Source: Campylobacterales bacterium (GTDB lineage: Bacteria > Campylobacterota > Campylobacteria > Campylobacterales > QNZT01). From it: 5,149 bases of DNA. Where the stretch lies: contig JALSQA010000036.1 in the NCBI GenBank assembly GCA_026985685.1, positions 1-5,149 of the forward strand, in the 5' to 3' direction. Made by a program: the position numbers and the translations under genes. This document shows positions 1 to 5,149 of the stretch, piece after piece; within the stretch, counting starts at the first letter, position 1, and each line of letters opens with the position of its first letter. The notes below the pieces were generated by a model. It saw only the letters and a program-made list of their open reading frames with translations. It did not search any database and had not been told where the DNA came from.

Positions 1-120
1 GGTTATATTGGTAATTACATGATGCACATCAAACTTTCACAACAACAGATCAAAAAAGTGATATCACTACTTTTATATATATTGGCTTTTAAAATGAGTT
101 GGCAAATGTACGTGAGTTAA
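1..120 (+). CDS. C-terminal fragment of a probable TauE/SafE (TSUP) family membrane permease
   Basis: Frame 1 is open from the first base of the window to a TAA at 118-120, giving 39 codons; the start lies outside the window. The visible tail has a Gly-rich stretch (GYIGNYMMHIKL), then the pattern LSQQQIKKVISLLLYILAFK, then a short end. That resembles the last part of TSUP (PF01925) transporters: a Gly-containing loop, a short polar segment with Ser/Gln and basic residues, and a final hydrophobic helix of about 15 residues ending near a Lys. TSUP proteins are inner-membrane carriers for sulfite, sulfonates or other small organic anions. The gene converges on the pump operon, with 21 bp between the two stop codons, so it is not part of that operon. 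The family call rests on a short fragment and is tentative; another polytopic membrane protein is possible. That the fragment is coding at all is supported only by the open frame and its protein-like composition. Confidence 0.5.
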   Translation, partial: GYIGNYMMHIKLSQQQIKKVISLLLYILAFKMSWQMYVS

Positions 121-134
121 TTACTTTACCAACT
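97..134. terminator. possible bidirectional hairpin between convergent genes
   Basis: AGTTGG at 97-102 pairs perfectly with CCAACT at 129-134. Inside it, AAA (104-106) pairs with TTT (125-127) and GTA (108-110) pairs with TAC (122-124), with one mismatch, one bulged T and an 11-base loop. It lies where a shared terminator for the convergent permease and tolC-like genes would be expected. On the minus strand the stem is followed by CATTTTAAAAG, a poor U-tract; on the plus strand there is no U-run. The stem is AT-rich and overlaps the end of the permease frame. Termination is therefore an inference from position plus a weak structure. Confidence 0.3.
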
Positions 135-141
135 AATACTT

Positions 142-1434
142 TCAAAGAGATAAATTTTCTTCAAATTCCTTCAAAGAACTTTCCAATAATATTTTGCACT
201 TTTGTGTGAAGATTTCTGATATGATTTTCTCTAATTGAGCTTTTGCTGTTGCTTTTGATGCTATGGATCGGCTTAGTTCGTCACTACTTGCGAGGTGGTT
301 AGAAAATCGTCCATAAGTGAGTTTGTAGTAACTTTGTGTGGCATCATATTGTGCTTTTTTTGCTTCTTTTTGTAATATTAGTGTTTGTAGTGTATTTATC
401 TGATTTTCTAGTGTTGTCTGGATATTTTTTTGATAATCTTTTAGTAGTAAAATACGTGCCATTTTTTTGGCTTTGGCTGCGTCTGTGCGGTGTTTGGTAG
501 TAAATCCGTCAAAAAGTTTCCATTCCATGCTTGCACCGATGTAACTTTTGTTTGGATTGGTAAATCCATCGCCATTTAGTTTGAGTGTATCTCCCTGAAG
601 TTTGAGTGCTCCAATAAGTGCAATGTTTGGCATGTAAGTGCTTTTTGCAAGTTTGATATCTGACTCGTCCATGTTGAGCATTTTTTGGAGTGCTAGTATA
701 TCTGCACGCTTGTTGAGTGCTTCTTGGATGAGTATCTCTTTTGTAGGCAATTTAATTTTTGGTAAAATTGTTTTGTTATTTATCGTGGTAGTGGTTATAT
801 ATGAGAGTAATTTTTTTATATTTTCTCTTTGATTTTCAAGACCTTTTTGGTTGGCTGTGATTTCATATTTTTTGGCTTTGATATTTGCCAGATCAGCAGG
901 TGAAAGAAGTCCTGCTTTATAAAAACCAGAAGCTTTTTTCCAGGCATCATCAATAGCTTTATAGGCATCCTTGTTTGCTGTGATGGCATGATTTAGTGCA
1001 TATAGTGAACCATACAGTGACGCAATGTTCATGTAGAGTTTGCGTTTGGCATCTTTTTTTTCTAGTTTAGTTTTTTCAAAATCTAACTTGGCTTTTTCGA
1101 TGAGATTTGAGATAGCAAAGCCTGTAAATAGTGGATAAGATAAACCAACTTCTCCTGTATAATTTGGTCGTTTACCTACTTCTATCTTTGGTGGCATGCC
1201 TGCAAATGGAAGATTAAAGTTCATTGATGGTGTATCTTTTAGATAAATTGCTGAAAGTTTTGCATCAAGGGTTGGGTAATTTTTGCTTTGTTCAAGTTTA
1301 TAAAGGGCTTTTTTTGCCTTTACTTCTTGTGATTTTGCCTGTAGTTGTAAATTGTTTTGTGAAAGTTTAAGTAGTGTTGTGAAATCTTGTGCATTTATAA
1401 TCGCAGGGATTAGTAGTAAAAGCCAGTGTTTCAT
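142..1434 (-). CDS. TolC-family outer membrane efflux protein
   Basis: This is the outer membrane/periplasmic channel of a tripartite exporter, a 430-residue protein of usual length for the family. Residues 1-15 form a signal peptide: a basic start, a Leu/Ile core (WLLLLIPAII) and a likely cut after Ala15. The two structural repeats of the OEP fold are visible. Each has long amphipathic helices (about 17-55 and 105-215; about 232-265 and 312-410) and a beta strand ending in an aromatic-Gly turn: GLSYPLFTGF at 97-106 and WKLFDGF at 305-311. NKRADILALQ (241-250) and YMPNIALIG (267-275) match the conserved 'RPDi' and 'lPnl' positions of the second repeat. The ATG shares its A with the stop of the upstream exporter gene (TAATG), and an AGGAG lies 8 bases upstream. 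It is the last gene of the emrA-emrB-like operon, so it is probably the dedicated outlet for that pump. About 20 charged residues (411-430, including Cys413) follow the expected end of the last helix; their role is unknown. Confidence 0.93.
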   Translation of the reverse strand: MKHWLLLLIPAIINAQDFTTLLKLSQNNLQLQAKSQEVKAKKALYKLEQSKNYPTLDAKLSAIYLKDTPSMNFNLPFAGMPPKIEVGKRPNYTGEVGLSYPLFTGFAISNLIEKAKLDFEKTKLEKKDAKRKLYMNIASLYGSLYALNHAITANKDAYKAIDDAWKKASGFYKAGLLSPADLANIKAKKYEITANQKGLENQRENIKKLLSYITTTTINNKTILPKIKLPTKEILIQEALNKRADILALQKMLNMDESDIKLAKSTYMPNIALIGALKLQGDTLKLNGDGFTNPNKSYIGASMEWKLFDGFTTKHRTDAAKAKKMARILLLKDYQKNIQTTLENQINTLQTLILQKEAKKAQYDATQSYYKLTYGRFSNHLASSDELSRSIASKATAKAQLEKIISEIFTQKCKILLESSLKEFEENLSL

Positions 1435-2999
1435 TATTTTTTCTCCTGTATAGGTAAAGATTTTTGTTTAGGTTTAAATAAAAAGAGTGATACAACAAAC
1501 ACAGATCCTAAGATACCCCAGTATCCAGCATTCATGAAGGTATTGTAAAATCCGTAATTATAACTTATGAAAGTTTCGTAGTTAGCAAAAATTGCACGTG
1601 TTTGATCCCAGCTCATTGAAGTGATGTTCATAAATTTATGTAAAAAATCATTTATATATTCATAGTTTTGGATTTCACTCATGTTTTGAAAGTGCATTGC
1701 TTTGAAATACTCCATGTTGTTGGTTGCTAGTGCTGTACCAAAACTACCACCTACAAATCGAAAGTAATCCATCAAAACTATCGCTAATTCTCCTTTATTT
1801 TCAGGTGCACTTTGTAAAAGTAGTACCGTAACAGGTGCAAAAAACATTCCCATTCCTATACCAAAAGGGATAGTAAGTAGCATAGCCTGAGTAAGTGGTG
1901 TATAATAATTTAGTGTAGGAAGCAGGGTAATGGATCCTGTGATATATACAAAAGCAGCAATTGCGACAGTTCTTTTAGCACCGATTTTATCGCTTAAAAT
2001 TCCTGCAACAGGAGAGAATATCCCGATAAATAGTGCAAATGCAAAGACCGCAATTCCTGCATCCATTGTTGGCAGCATCTTGATGTGTTCATAATAAACA
2101 GGAAGTAAGTAAAAGTATTGATACATAGAAAATCCCAATACAAAAAAGTATATGAGGATACCATTTGTAAAGTTACTGTTTTTAAAAAGAGAAAAATCTA
2201 TGAGTGTATATTTGCTATTGATTTCACTAAGAGCATATAGTAAAAATCCTATTATAGATATGAAAAAAAGTGTGCCGATTAACTCATCATGAAACCATCC
2301 CAGCTGTTGCCCTTTTGATAACATGATCAGTAGAGAGATAGTTGCGATAGATAGAAGAAAAAAGCTTATGAAATTAAAATTTAATTTTTCAAACATTCGC
2401 TCTTTTGGTAAATAAAGCATAGCTGCTATTGAGAGTAAAATACCGATAGGAACATTGATAAAAAAGACCATTCTCCAGTTGTAATACTCTGTCAAATAAC
2501 CTCCCACTGTAGGACCTAGAGCTGGAGCGAAACTGACACCTAGTGCAAAGATACCCATTGCCAAACCTTGTTTGTTTGGAGGAAAAAATGAAAACACCAT
2601 GATATGACTTGTCACCATGATCAATGCTTCCCCAAATCCCTGGATAATACGAGCAACGATGATAGTCGATAGATCATTGGAAATACCACAAAAAAATGAA
2701 GCTGTTGAAAAAAGTATCACCCCTAAAATAAAAACTGCTTTAGCTCCAAATCGTTTGATCAAATACTCTGTCACCAAAAGTGCAATTGCAGCGGATACCA
2801 TGTATGAAGTGATAATCCACTGAACTCCATATAGATCAGAAGAGAGTGGACCTGTGAGTTTTGGAACAATCACATCAACAACTGTTGTATCTAGTATAGC
2901 CATAAATGCACCAAGCATGACGATAAAAGTGAAAAGTGCACGCTCTTTAGATGTGATATCCCATGGTTTTTTTTCGGTGGTTATTTGGCTATCTGGCAC
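1434..2999 (-). CDS. emrB: EmrB/QacA-type MFS drug exporter (DHA2 family, 14 TM)
   Basis: This is an inner-membrane drug:proton antiporter expected to hand hydrophobic compounds to the adjacent fusion protein and channel. Its 521 residues match EmrB (about 510). Landmarks in order are: LDTTVVDVIVP (36-46, motif D1 with the TM1 Asp); WIITSYMV (61-68); motif A region EYLIKRFGAK (78-87), where Lys82 replaces the usual Asp as I recall for E. coli EmrB; ARIIQGFGEA (116-125, motif B with Arg117 and Gln120-Gly121); the antiporter motif C, ALGPTVGGYL (160-169); WRMVFFINVPIG (175-186); a second motif A, GILSDKIGAKR (333-343); and FRFVGGSFGTA (413-423). A periplasmic loop of about 60 residues (427-486) precedes TM14, as in EmrB. 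The start is GTG. It is the only workable start: the frame has a stop at 3020-3018, no ATG before residue 28, and AGGAA 5 bases upstream. The gene lies 8 bp after emrA and overlaps the channel gene by 1 base. The substrate cannot be read from the sequence; EmrAB relatives move uncouplers, fatty acids and bile salts. Confidence 0.95.
   Translation of the reverse strand: MPDSQITTEKKPWDITSKERALFTFIVMLGAFMAILDTTVVDVIVPKLTGPLSSDLYGVQWIITSYMVSAAIALLVTEYLIKRFGAKAVFILGVILFSTASFFCGISNDLSTIIVARIIQGFGEALIMVTSHIMVFSFFPPNKQGLAMGIFALGVSFAPALGPTVGGYLTEYYNWRMVFFINVPIGILLSIAAMLYLPKERMFEKLNFNFISFFLLSIATISLLIMLSKGQQLGWFHDELIGTLFFISIIGFLLYALSEINSKYTLIDFSLFKNSNFTNGILIYFFVLGFSMYQYFYLLPVYYEHIKMLPTMDAGIAVFAFALFIGIFSPVAGILSDKIGAKRTVAIAAFVYITGSITLLPTLNYYTPLTQAMLLTIPFGIGMGMFFAPVTVLLLQSAPENKGELAIVLMDYFRFVGGSFGTALATNNMEYFKAMHFQNMSEIQNYEYINDFLHKFMNITSMSWDQTRAIFANYETFISYNYGFYNTFMNAGYWGILGSVFVVSLFLFKPKQKSLPIQEKK
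1443..1447 (-). promoter_or_regulatory. ribosome binding site of the tolC-like gene, inside the end of emrB
   Basis: On the minus strand AGGAG lies 8 bases upstream of the ATG at 1434-1432, within the last codons of the exporter gene. Together with the TAATG stop/start overlap at 1436-1432 it indicates coupled reinitiation, so that exporter and channel are made together. Confidence 0.75.
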
Positions 3000-3004
3000 A
3001 GGTG

Positions 3005-3009
3005 TTCCT
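3005..3009 (-). promoter_or_regulatory. ribosome binding site deciding the GTG start of emrB
   Basis: AGGAA on the minus strand lies 5 bases before the GTG at 2999-2997 and overlaps the TAG stop of the emrA gene (TAGGAA). A ribosome terminating on emrA is therefore already placed at the emrB start. This supports GTG as the true start and suggests translational coupling. Confidence 0.7.
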
Positions 3010-4138
3010 AATTTTCTTTACGCTCAATAGCCACAGTCGCACCCATTCCGATATAGACATGTTTTAATACATCAGAAGGTTCATCAAATTTTATACGGAC
3101 GATAAAGCGTTGGTCTAATTTTGTAAATTCTCCACTAGCTATATCTCTAGGTACAAGTGAAAAAGTAGATGCTGAAGTAGGAGATATACTCTCTACCTCA
3201 CCTTTAAGTTCTTTCCCGCCCATTGCCTGGGTGGTTATGGTGACAGGGTTTTTTGGGTGAATGCCTTCTAGCTTTTTTTCAGATAGAAGTACTTCTACGT
3301 GTTTATTGTGTGTATCAACGATACTATAGATAGGTGTGCCTTTTGCAACGACTCTTCCTTGATTGACAAATCGTTTGGCTACGATGCCATTTATCGGACT
3401 TCTGAGGCTACAGTAAAGAGTTTTATTTTTGAGACTTTCAAGTTTTTTTTGATTTGATGCTATTTGTTCATCTAAGGCATTTATAGAGAGTTCAATCTCT
3501 TTGATCTGTGCTTTTTCAAGTTCACTGATATGATAAACAGAGGTGACATTTTTTGTTGATTTTTGTGCGGATGACAACTCTTTTTTTGCAGCATCTATTT
3601 GATCTTTCAGGACTTTGTATTTTGTATCTATCTTTTCAAAATCAGCTTTTGAGATTAGTTTTTGTTTTAGTAGGGAAGTGAAGCGTATATGGTCTTTTGC
3701 AACTTTTTTTAGCTTGGTTTTTGCTGCATTTAGTTTTAGACGCAAGGAGTGTAGCTTTTCATCGCTGACACCTATATTGTTTTTAGAAATATCACTTTTT
3801 ATACCAAGTTCTTTAAATACTCTTATCTTTTTTTGTATAAGTGCTTCTTTTTTTGCTTCAATCGCTTTGATGGCATGACTTAGTGCTTCTTCCTGAAGTA
3901 TAAAATCACTAGGATCGATTGTTGCTAGTATTGTATCTTTAACTACTTTTTGACCTTCTACATAATGGATATGGTCAATCTTACCGCCTACTTTAAAACC
4001 AAGTGTATAGATGGCATCACTTTTTACAAATGCAGCATCACTGACAGCATTTTGATGGCGGTAGCTGAGGTAGTCATATAGCATGTAAACAAATCCTGCT
4101 ACCAATAGCAGTAAAAAGACAGAACCGAATTTTTTCAT
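3008..4138 (-). CDS. emrA: EmrA-type periplasmic membrane fusion protein (HlyD family)
   Basis: This is the periplasmic adaptor joining the EmrB-like exporter to the TolC-like channel. Its 376 residues are close to E. coli EmrA (390). One N-terminal TM anchor (about 4-23) is followed by the first lipoyl half-motif (FKVGGKIDHIHYVEGQKVVKD, about 48-68). A long, Lys-rich alpha-helical coiled-coil hairpin (about 82-238) comes next, then the second lipoyl half (RSPINGIVAKRFVNQGRVV, 246-264) and a beta-barrel. Near the hairpin tip, Arg152, Leu156 and Ser163 have the R-x3-L-x6-S spacing of the RLS motif, which other adaptors use to meet the channel tip. The stretch TFSLVPRDIASGEFTKLDQR (325-344) matches EmrA's 'SLLPaqNAtGnw.KvvQR' block, which marks this as EmrA rather than a generic HlyD. 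It is the first gene of the pump operon, with GGAG 6 bases before its ATG, and is transcribed divergently from the tetR gene. Confidence 0.94.
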   Translation of the reverse strand: MKKFGSVFLLLLVAGFVYMLYDYLSYRHQNAVSDAAFVKSDAIYTLGFKVGGKIDHIHYVEGQKVVKDTILATIDPSDFILQEEALSHAIKAIEAKKEALIQKKIRVFKELGIKSDISKNNIGVSDEKLHSLRLKLNAAKTKLKKVAKDHIRFTSLLKQKLISKADFEKIDTKYKVLKDQIDAAKKELSSAQKSTKNVTSVYHISELEKAQIKEIELSINALDEQIASNQKKLESLKNKTLYCSLRSPINGIVAKRFVNQGRVVAKGTPIYSIVDTHNKHVEVLLSEKKLEGIHPKNPVTITTQAMGGKELKGEVESISPTSASTFSLVPRDIASGEFTKLDQRFIVRIKFDEPSDVLKHVYIGMGATVAIERKEN

Positions 4139-4144
4139 AAGAGA

Positions 4145-4148
4145 CTCC
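4145..4148 (-). promoter_or_regulatory. ribosome binding site of emrA
   Basis: GGAG on the minus strand lies 6 bases upstream of the ATG at 4138-4136. It falls in the short 5' leader (about 20 nt) expected from the TATAAT at 4170-4165, so the promoter and start-codon assignments agree. Confidence 0.7.
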
Positions 4149-4152
4149 GAAA

Positions 4153-4183
4153 ATAAATTAGTGAATTATATTCACTTTTTTAT
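4153..4183. promoter_or_regulatory. probable TetR operator: palindrome centred on base 4168
   Basis: AGTGAATTATATTCACT (4160-4176) is a perfect 7-bp-arm inverted repeat around a TAT centre. After two mismatched T/T pairs, ATAAA (4153-4157) pairs with TTTAT (4179-4183), so 12 of 14 arm positions match. Size, symmetry and position between tetR and its divergent neighbour are typical of a TetR-family dimer site. It covers the -10 of the emrA operon, so occupancy should block RNA polymerase there. That the adjacent TetR protein is the binder is inferred from position. The structure itself is read directly. Confidence 0.72.
4165..4170 (-). promoter_or_regulatory. -10 element of the emrA-emrB-tolC operon promoter
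   Basis: The minus strand reads TATAAT (4170 to 4165), an exact sigma-70 -10 consensus, inside the operator palindrome. Transcription would start near 4158 and give a leader of about 20 nt carrying GGAG. No good -35 lies 16-18 bases upstream (GAATCA at 4193-4188 is the best placed). That is common in Campylobacterota promoters, which rely on the -10 and upstream AT-rich sequence. Confidence 0.6.
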
Positions 4184-4186
4184 AAA

Positions 4187-4201
4187 TTGATTCTGAATTA
4201 A
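4187..4201. promoter_or_regulatory. weaker second palindrome in the divergent region
   Basis: TTGATTCTGAATTAA is symmetric about base 4194, with 6 of 7 arm pairs matching. Its centre is 26 bp from the main palindrome, and it lies at about -36 for the predicted emrA start. It could be a second operator or a -35 region shared by the two divergent promoters. Short AT-rich symmetries arise often by chance, so confidence is low. Confidence 0.3.
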
Positions 4202-4213
4202 GTAAGAGTGTTC

Positions 4214-4219
4214 TAAAAT
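4214..4219 (+). promoter_or_regulatory. candidate -10 element for tetR
   Basis: TAAAAT (5 of 6 to TATAAT) has a weak -35-like TTCTGA 17 bases upstream at 4191-4196. Transcription from it would begin at or next to the ATG at 4226, giving an essentially leaderless mRNA. Competing plus-strand candidates are TATATT (4167-4172, inside the operator) and TATAAA (4181-4186), each with a normal-length leader but no clear -35. The choice among the three is open. Confidence 0.3.
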
Positions 4220-4225
4220 ACAGTT

Positions 4226-4819
4226 ATGAAAAAGTTGATAAAACAAAAGGTGAAAGATCTTAAACGTGAATTAGTGTTAGAACAGGCAAGTCTCTATTTT
4301 GAAGAGGTTGGTTTTGAAGCTGTGACTATGGCAGAGTTGGCGAAACGATGTGGTATTTCAGTAGGTGCACTTTATAAGTTGTTTGATTCTAAAGATTCTC
4401 TTTTTTATGCTTATGTGGAACATCAGATTTCTATCTTGTATGCGAGTATTCTCGAAGATAGTGCTGGAGTGGATGATTTTAGAGAGAAACTTCAGATTGT
4501 TATAGAAAAAAAGTTTGAGATTTTTTGTAGCAAATCAAAAATTATTTTCGATCCTATCGCTGGTGATCCTCTGTTTTTCACCAAACTTAGTAAAAAACGT
4601 GAAAATCCAGCAAAATTGATCTATGACTATACTGCTACTCTATTTGCAGGACTTAGATCAACACAAGCTCTTAGAGTAGAGAATGATATGCAGCTTTCTT
4701 ATCTGTTTCATAACTTTTTATTGGGATTTATCGATCATTGGTTGCAGTATGGTGGCGACCTTCGTGAAGAGAGTAAGAGTGCTTTGTCTCTTTTCCTCTT
4801 AGGCTGTATAAAGGAATGA
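4226..4819 (+). CDS. TetR/AcrR-family transcriptional regulator
   Basis: This is a ligand-responsive dimeric repressor of 197 residues, usual for the family. The N-terminal DNA-binding domain spans about residues 12-62. It contains the helix-turn-helix with MAELAKRCGISVGALYKLF (35-53), and the recognition helix SVGALYKLF is followed by the canonical 'sKdsLf' (55-60). The C-terminal helices (about 63-195) form the ligand and dimer domain, with no family-specific signature I recognise; Cys101 and Cys194 are present. The ATG at 4226 is the first start after an in-frame TAA at 4214-4216. No Shine-Dalgarno sequence lies at normal distance, since the nearest purine run (TAAGAG, 4203-4208) is 17 bases away. 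The gene diverges from the emrA operon across an 87-bp region holding a strong palindrome, and it is followed 2 bp later by a second fusion-protein gene. It most likely represses the pump operon and its own operon, inactivated by a pump substrate. Family assignment is firm; target and ligand are inferred. Confidence 0.93.
   Translation: MKKLIKQKVKDLKRELVLEQASLYFEEVGFEAVTMAELAKRCGISVGALYKLFDSKDSLFYAYVEHQISILYASILEDSAGVDDFREKLQIVIEKKFEIFCSKSKIIFDPIAGDPLFFTKLSKKRENPAKLIYDYTATLFAGLRSTQALRVENDMQLSYLFHNFLLGFIDHWLQYGGDLREESKSALSLFLLGCIKE
4811..4816 (+). promoter_or_regulatory. ribosome binding site of the second fusion-protein gene, inside the end of tetR
   Basis: AAGGAA lies in the last codons of tetR, and the TGA at 4817-4819 falls in the 5-base spacer before the ATG at 4822. 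This placement favours ATG 4822 over ATG 4828 and points to coupled translation of regulator and transporter genes. Confidence 0.7.
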
Positions 4820-4821
4820 CT

Positions 4822-5149
4822 ATGAATATGATCAAAAAGTATTGGATAGGTCTCTTGTTGATGTTGTTAGTATTTGGTGCAGCTTTGTTGATTTATCAAA
4901 AATTGCATACAAAACAACTTAGTAGCAATCTTATCATGGGAAGTGGCAGGATAGATGGTGATTTGATCAATCTAGGGAGTAAATATCCTGGTCGTATTGA
5001 AAAAATATATTTTAATGATGCCAATAGAGTTAAAAAAGGAGATATCGTTGCTCAGATTGCAAGTGGTGAATTTGAAGCCAGAGCTGCTGCGATGGATGCA
5101 CAAATTGATGTTGCAAAAAAAGAACTTTTAGCAAAAAAGACACTTCTTA
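4822..5149 (+). CDS. N-terminal part of a second HlyD-type membrane fusion protein (YbhG/YhiI-like)
   Basis: An open frame starts at ATG 4822, 2 bp after the tetR stop, and runs off the window after 109 codons. It begins with a basic tip and one TM anchor (about 7-25). A short linker and a strand GSGRIDGDLINLGSKYPGRI (40-59) follow, then the lipoyl half-motif (PGRIEKIYFNDANRVKKGDIVAQI, about 56-79) and the start of a coiled-coil helix (about 84-109). The 'G.idgd.inl.sk..GrIe.i' block resembles fusion proteins of ABC-2-type exporters such as YbhG and YhiI. The EmrA protein across the intergenic region instead has 'DAafVksd.iytl'. The two fusion proteins in this window therefore look like different branches, not a recent duplication. 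By analogy with cecR-ybhGFSR, an ABC ATPase and permeases may follow outside the window; an MFS or RND partner is also possible. The HlyD family is clear; the sub-branch is tentative. Confidence 0.85.
   Translation, partial: MNMIKKYWIGLLLMLLVFGAALLIYQKLHTKQLSSNLIMGSGRIDGDLINLGSKYPGRIEKIYFNDANRVKKGDIVAQIASGEFEARAAAMDAQIDVAKKELLAKKTLL

Noticed and set aside
57..68. AGTGATATCACT, a perfect 12-bp palindrome flanked by A-rich and T-rich sequence
   Set aside because: It lies inside the open frame at the left edge, has no unpaired loop as a hairpin, and is not next to a promoter. It shares only AGTGA/TCACT with the operator arms; chance is likely in AT-rich coding DNA.
141..177. Direct repeat TTCAAAGA (141-148 and 170-177)
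   Set aside because: Eight AT-rich bases repeated at the end of a Glu/Phe/Lys-rich coding tail is expected by composition; no further copies or array structure.
638..832. Plus-strand open frame of 64 codons opposite the tolC-like gene
   Set aside because: It lies fully antisense to a strongly supported gene, has no ribosome binding site I can see, and has no recognisable domain.
2246..2340. Possible lateral transfer or insertion within emrB
   Set aside because: Codon use and base composition look uniform across the gene, the frame is intact, and there are no inverted repeats or target duplications.
2617..2823. Plus-strand open frame of 68 codons opposite emrB
   Set aside because: Antisense shadow of conserved MFS motifs B and A; composition reflects the opposite strand.
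3615..3878. Plus-strand open frame of 87 codons, Phe/Ser-rich and seemingly hydrophobic
   Set aside because: It is the reverse complement of the Lys-rich coiled-coil of the EmrA-type protein: AAA/AAG codons read backwards give TTT/CTT. No independent start signal.

Overview
The window comes from an AT-rich, Lys/Ile/Phe-rich bacterial genome. Base composition, codon use and tight gene packing fit a member of the Campylobacterota (Sulfurimonas/Sulfurovum-like). That assignment rests on style, since there is no rRNA or marker gene here.

Layout, left to right. (1) Bases 1-120 hold the last 39 codons of a plus-strand gene that starts outside the window. It is probably a TauE/SafE (TSUP) family membrane permease. 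(2) A convergent gap of about 20 bp follows, with a possible weak hairpin at 97-134. (3) A minus-strand three-gene operon is transcribed leftward from about 4158: an EmrA-type membrane fusion protein (4138-3008), an EmrB-type 14-TM DHA2 MFS exporter (2999-1434, GTG start), and a TolC-family outer membrane channel (1434-142). The gaps are 8 bp and then a 1-base TAATG overlap, so the three are almost certainly co-translated as one complete tripartite efflux pump. (4) An 87-bp divergent control region (4139-4225) carries a near-perfect palindrome centred on base 4168. A consensus TATAAT -10 for the pump operon is embedded in that palindrome. A second, weaker palindrome is centred on 4194. (5) A plus-strand TetR-family regulator (4226-4819) is followed 2 bp later by the first 109 codons of a second HlyD-type membrane fusion protein (from 4822), which runs off the right edge.

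Working model: the TetR protein binds the 4168 palindrome and represses the divergent emrA-emrB-tolC operon, and probably its own operon. Its own operon begins a second exporter. The TetR-then-MFP order, and an N-terminus that looks more like YbhG/YhiI than EmrA, suggest an ABC-type pump downstream (compare cecR-ybhGFSR of E. coli). If so, one regulator governs two export systems. The pump components are well-known families. The unusual part is the arrangement and the control region, and I see no evidence of a wholly new system. No mobile element, CRISPR array, tRNA or rRNA is visible, and there is no gene-free stretch longer than 300 bases.
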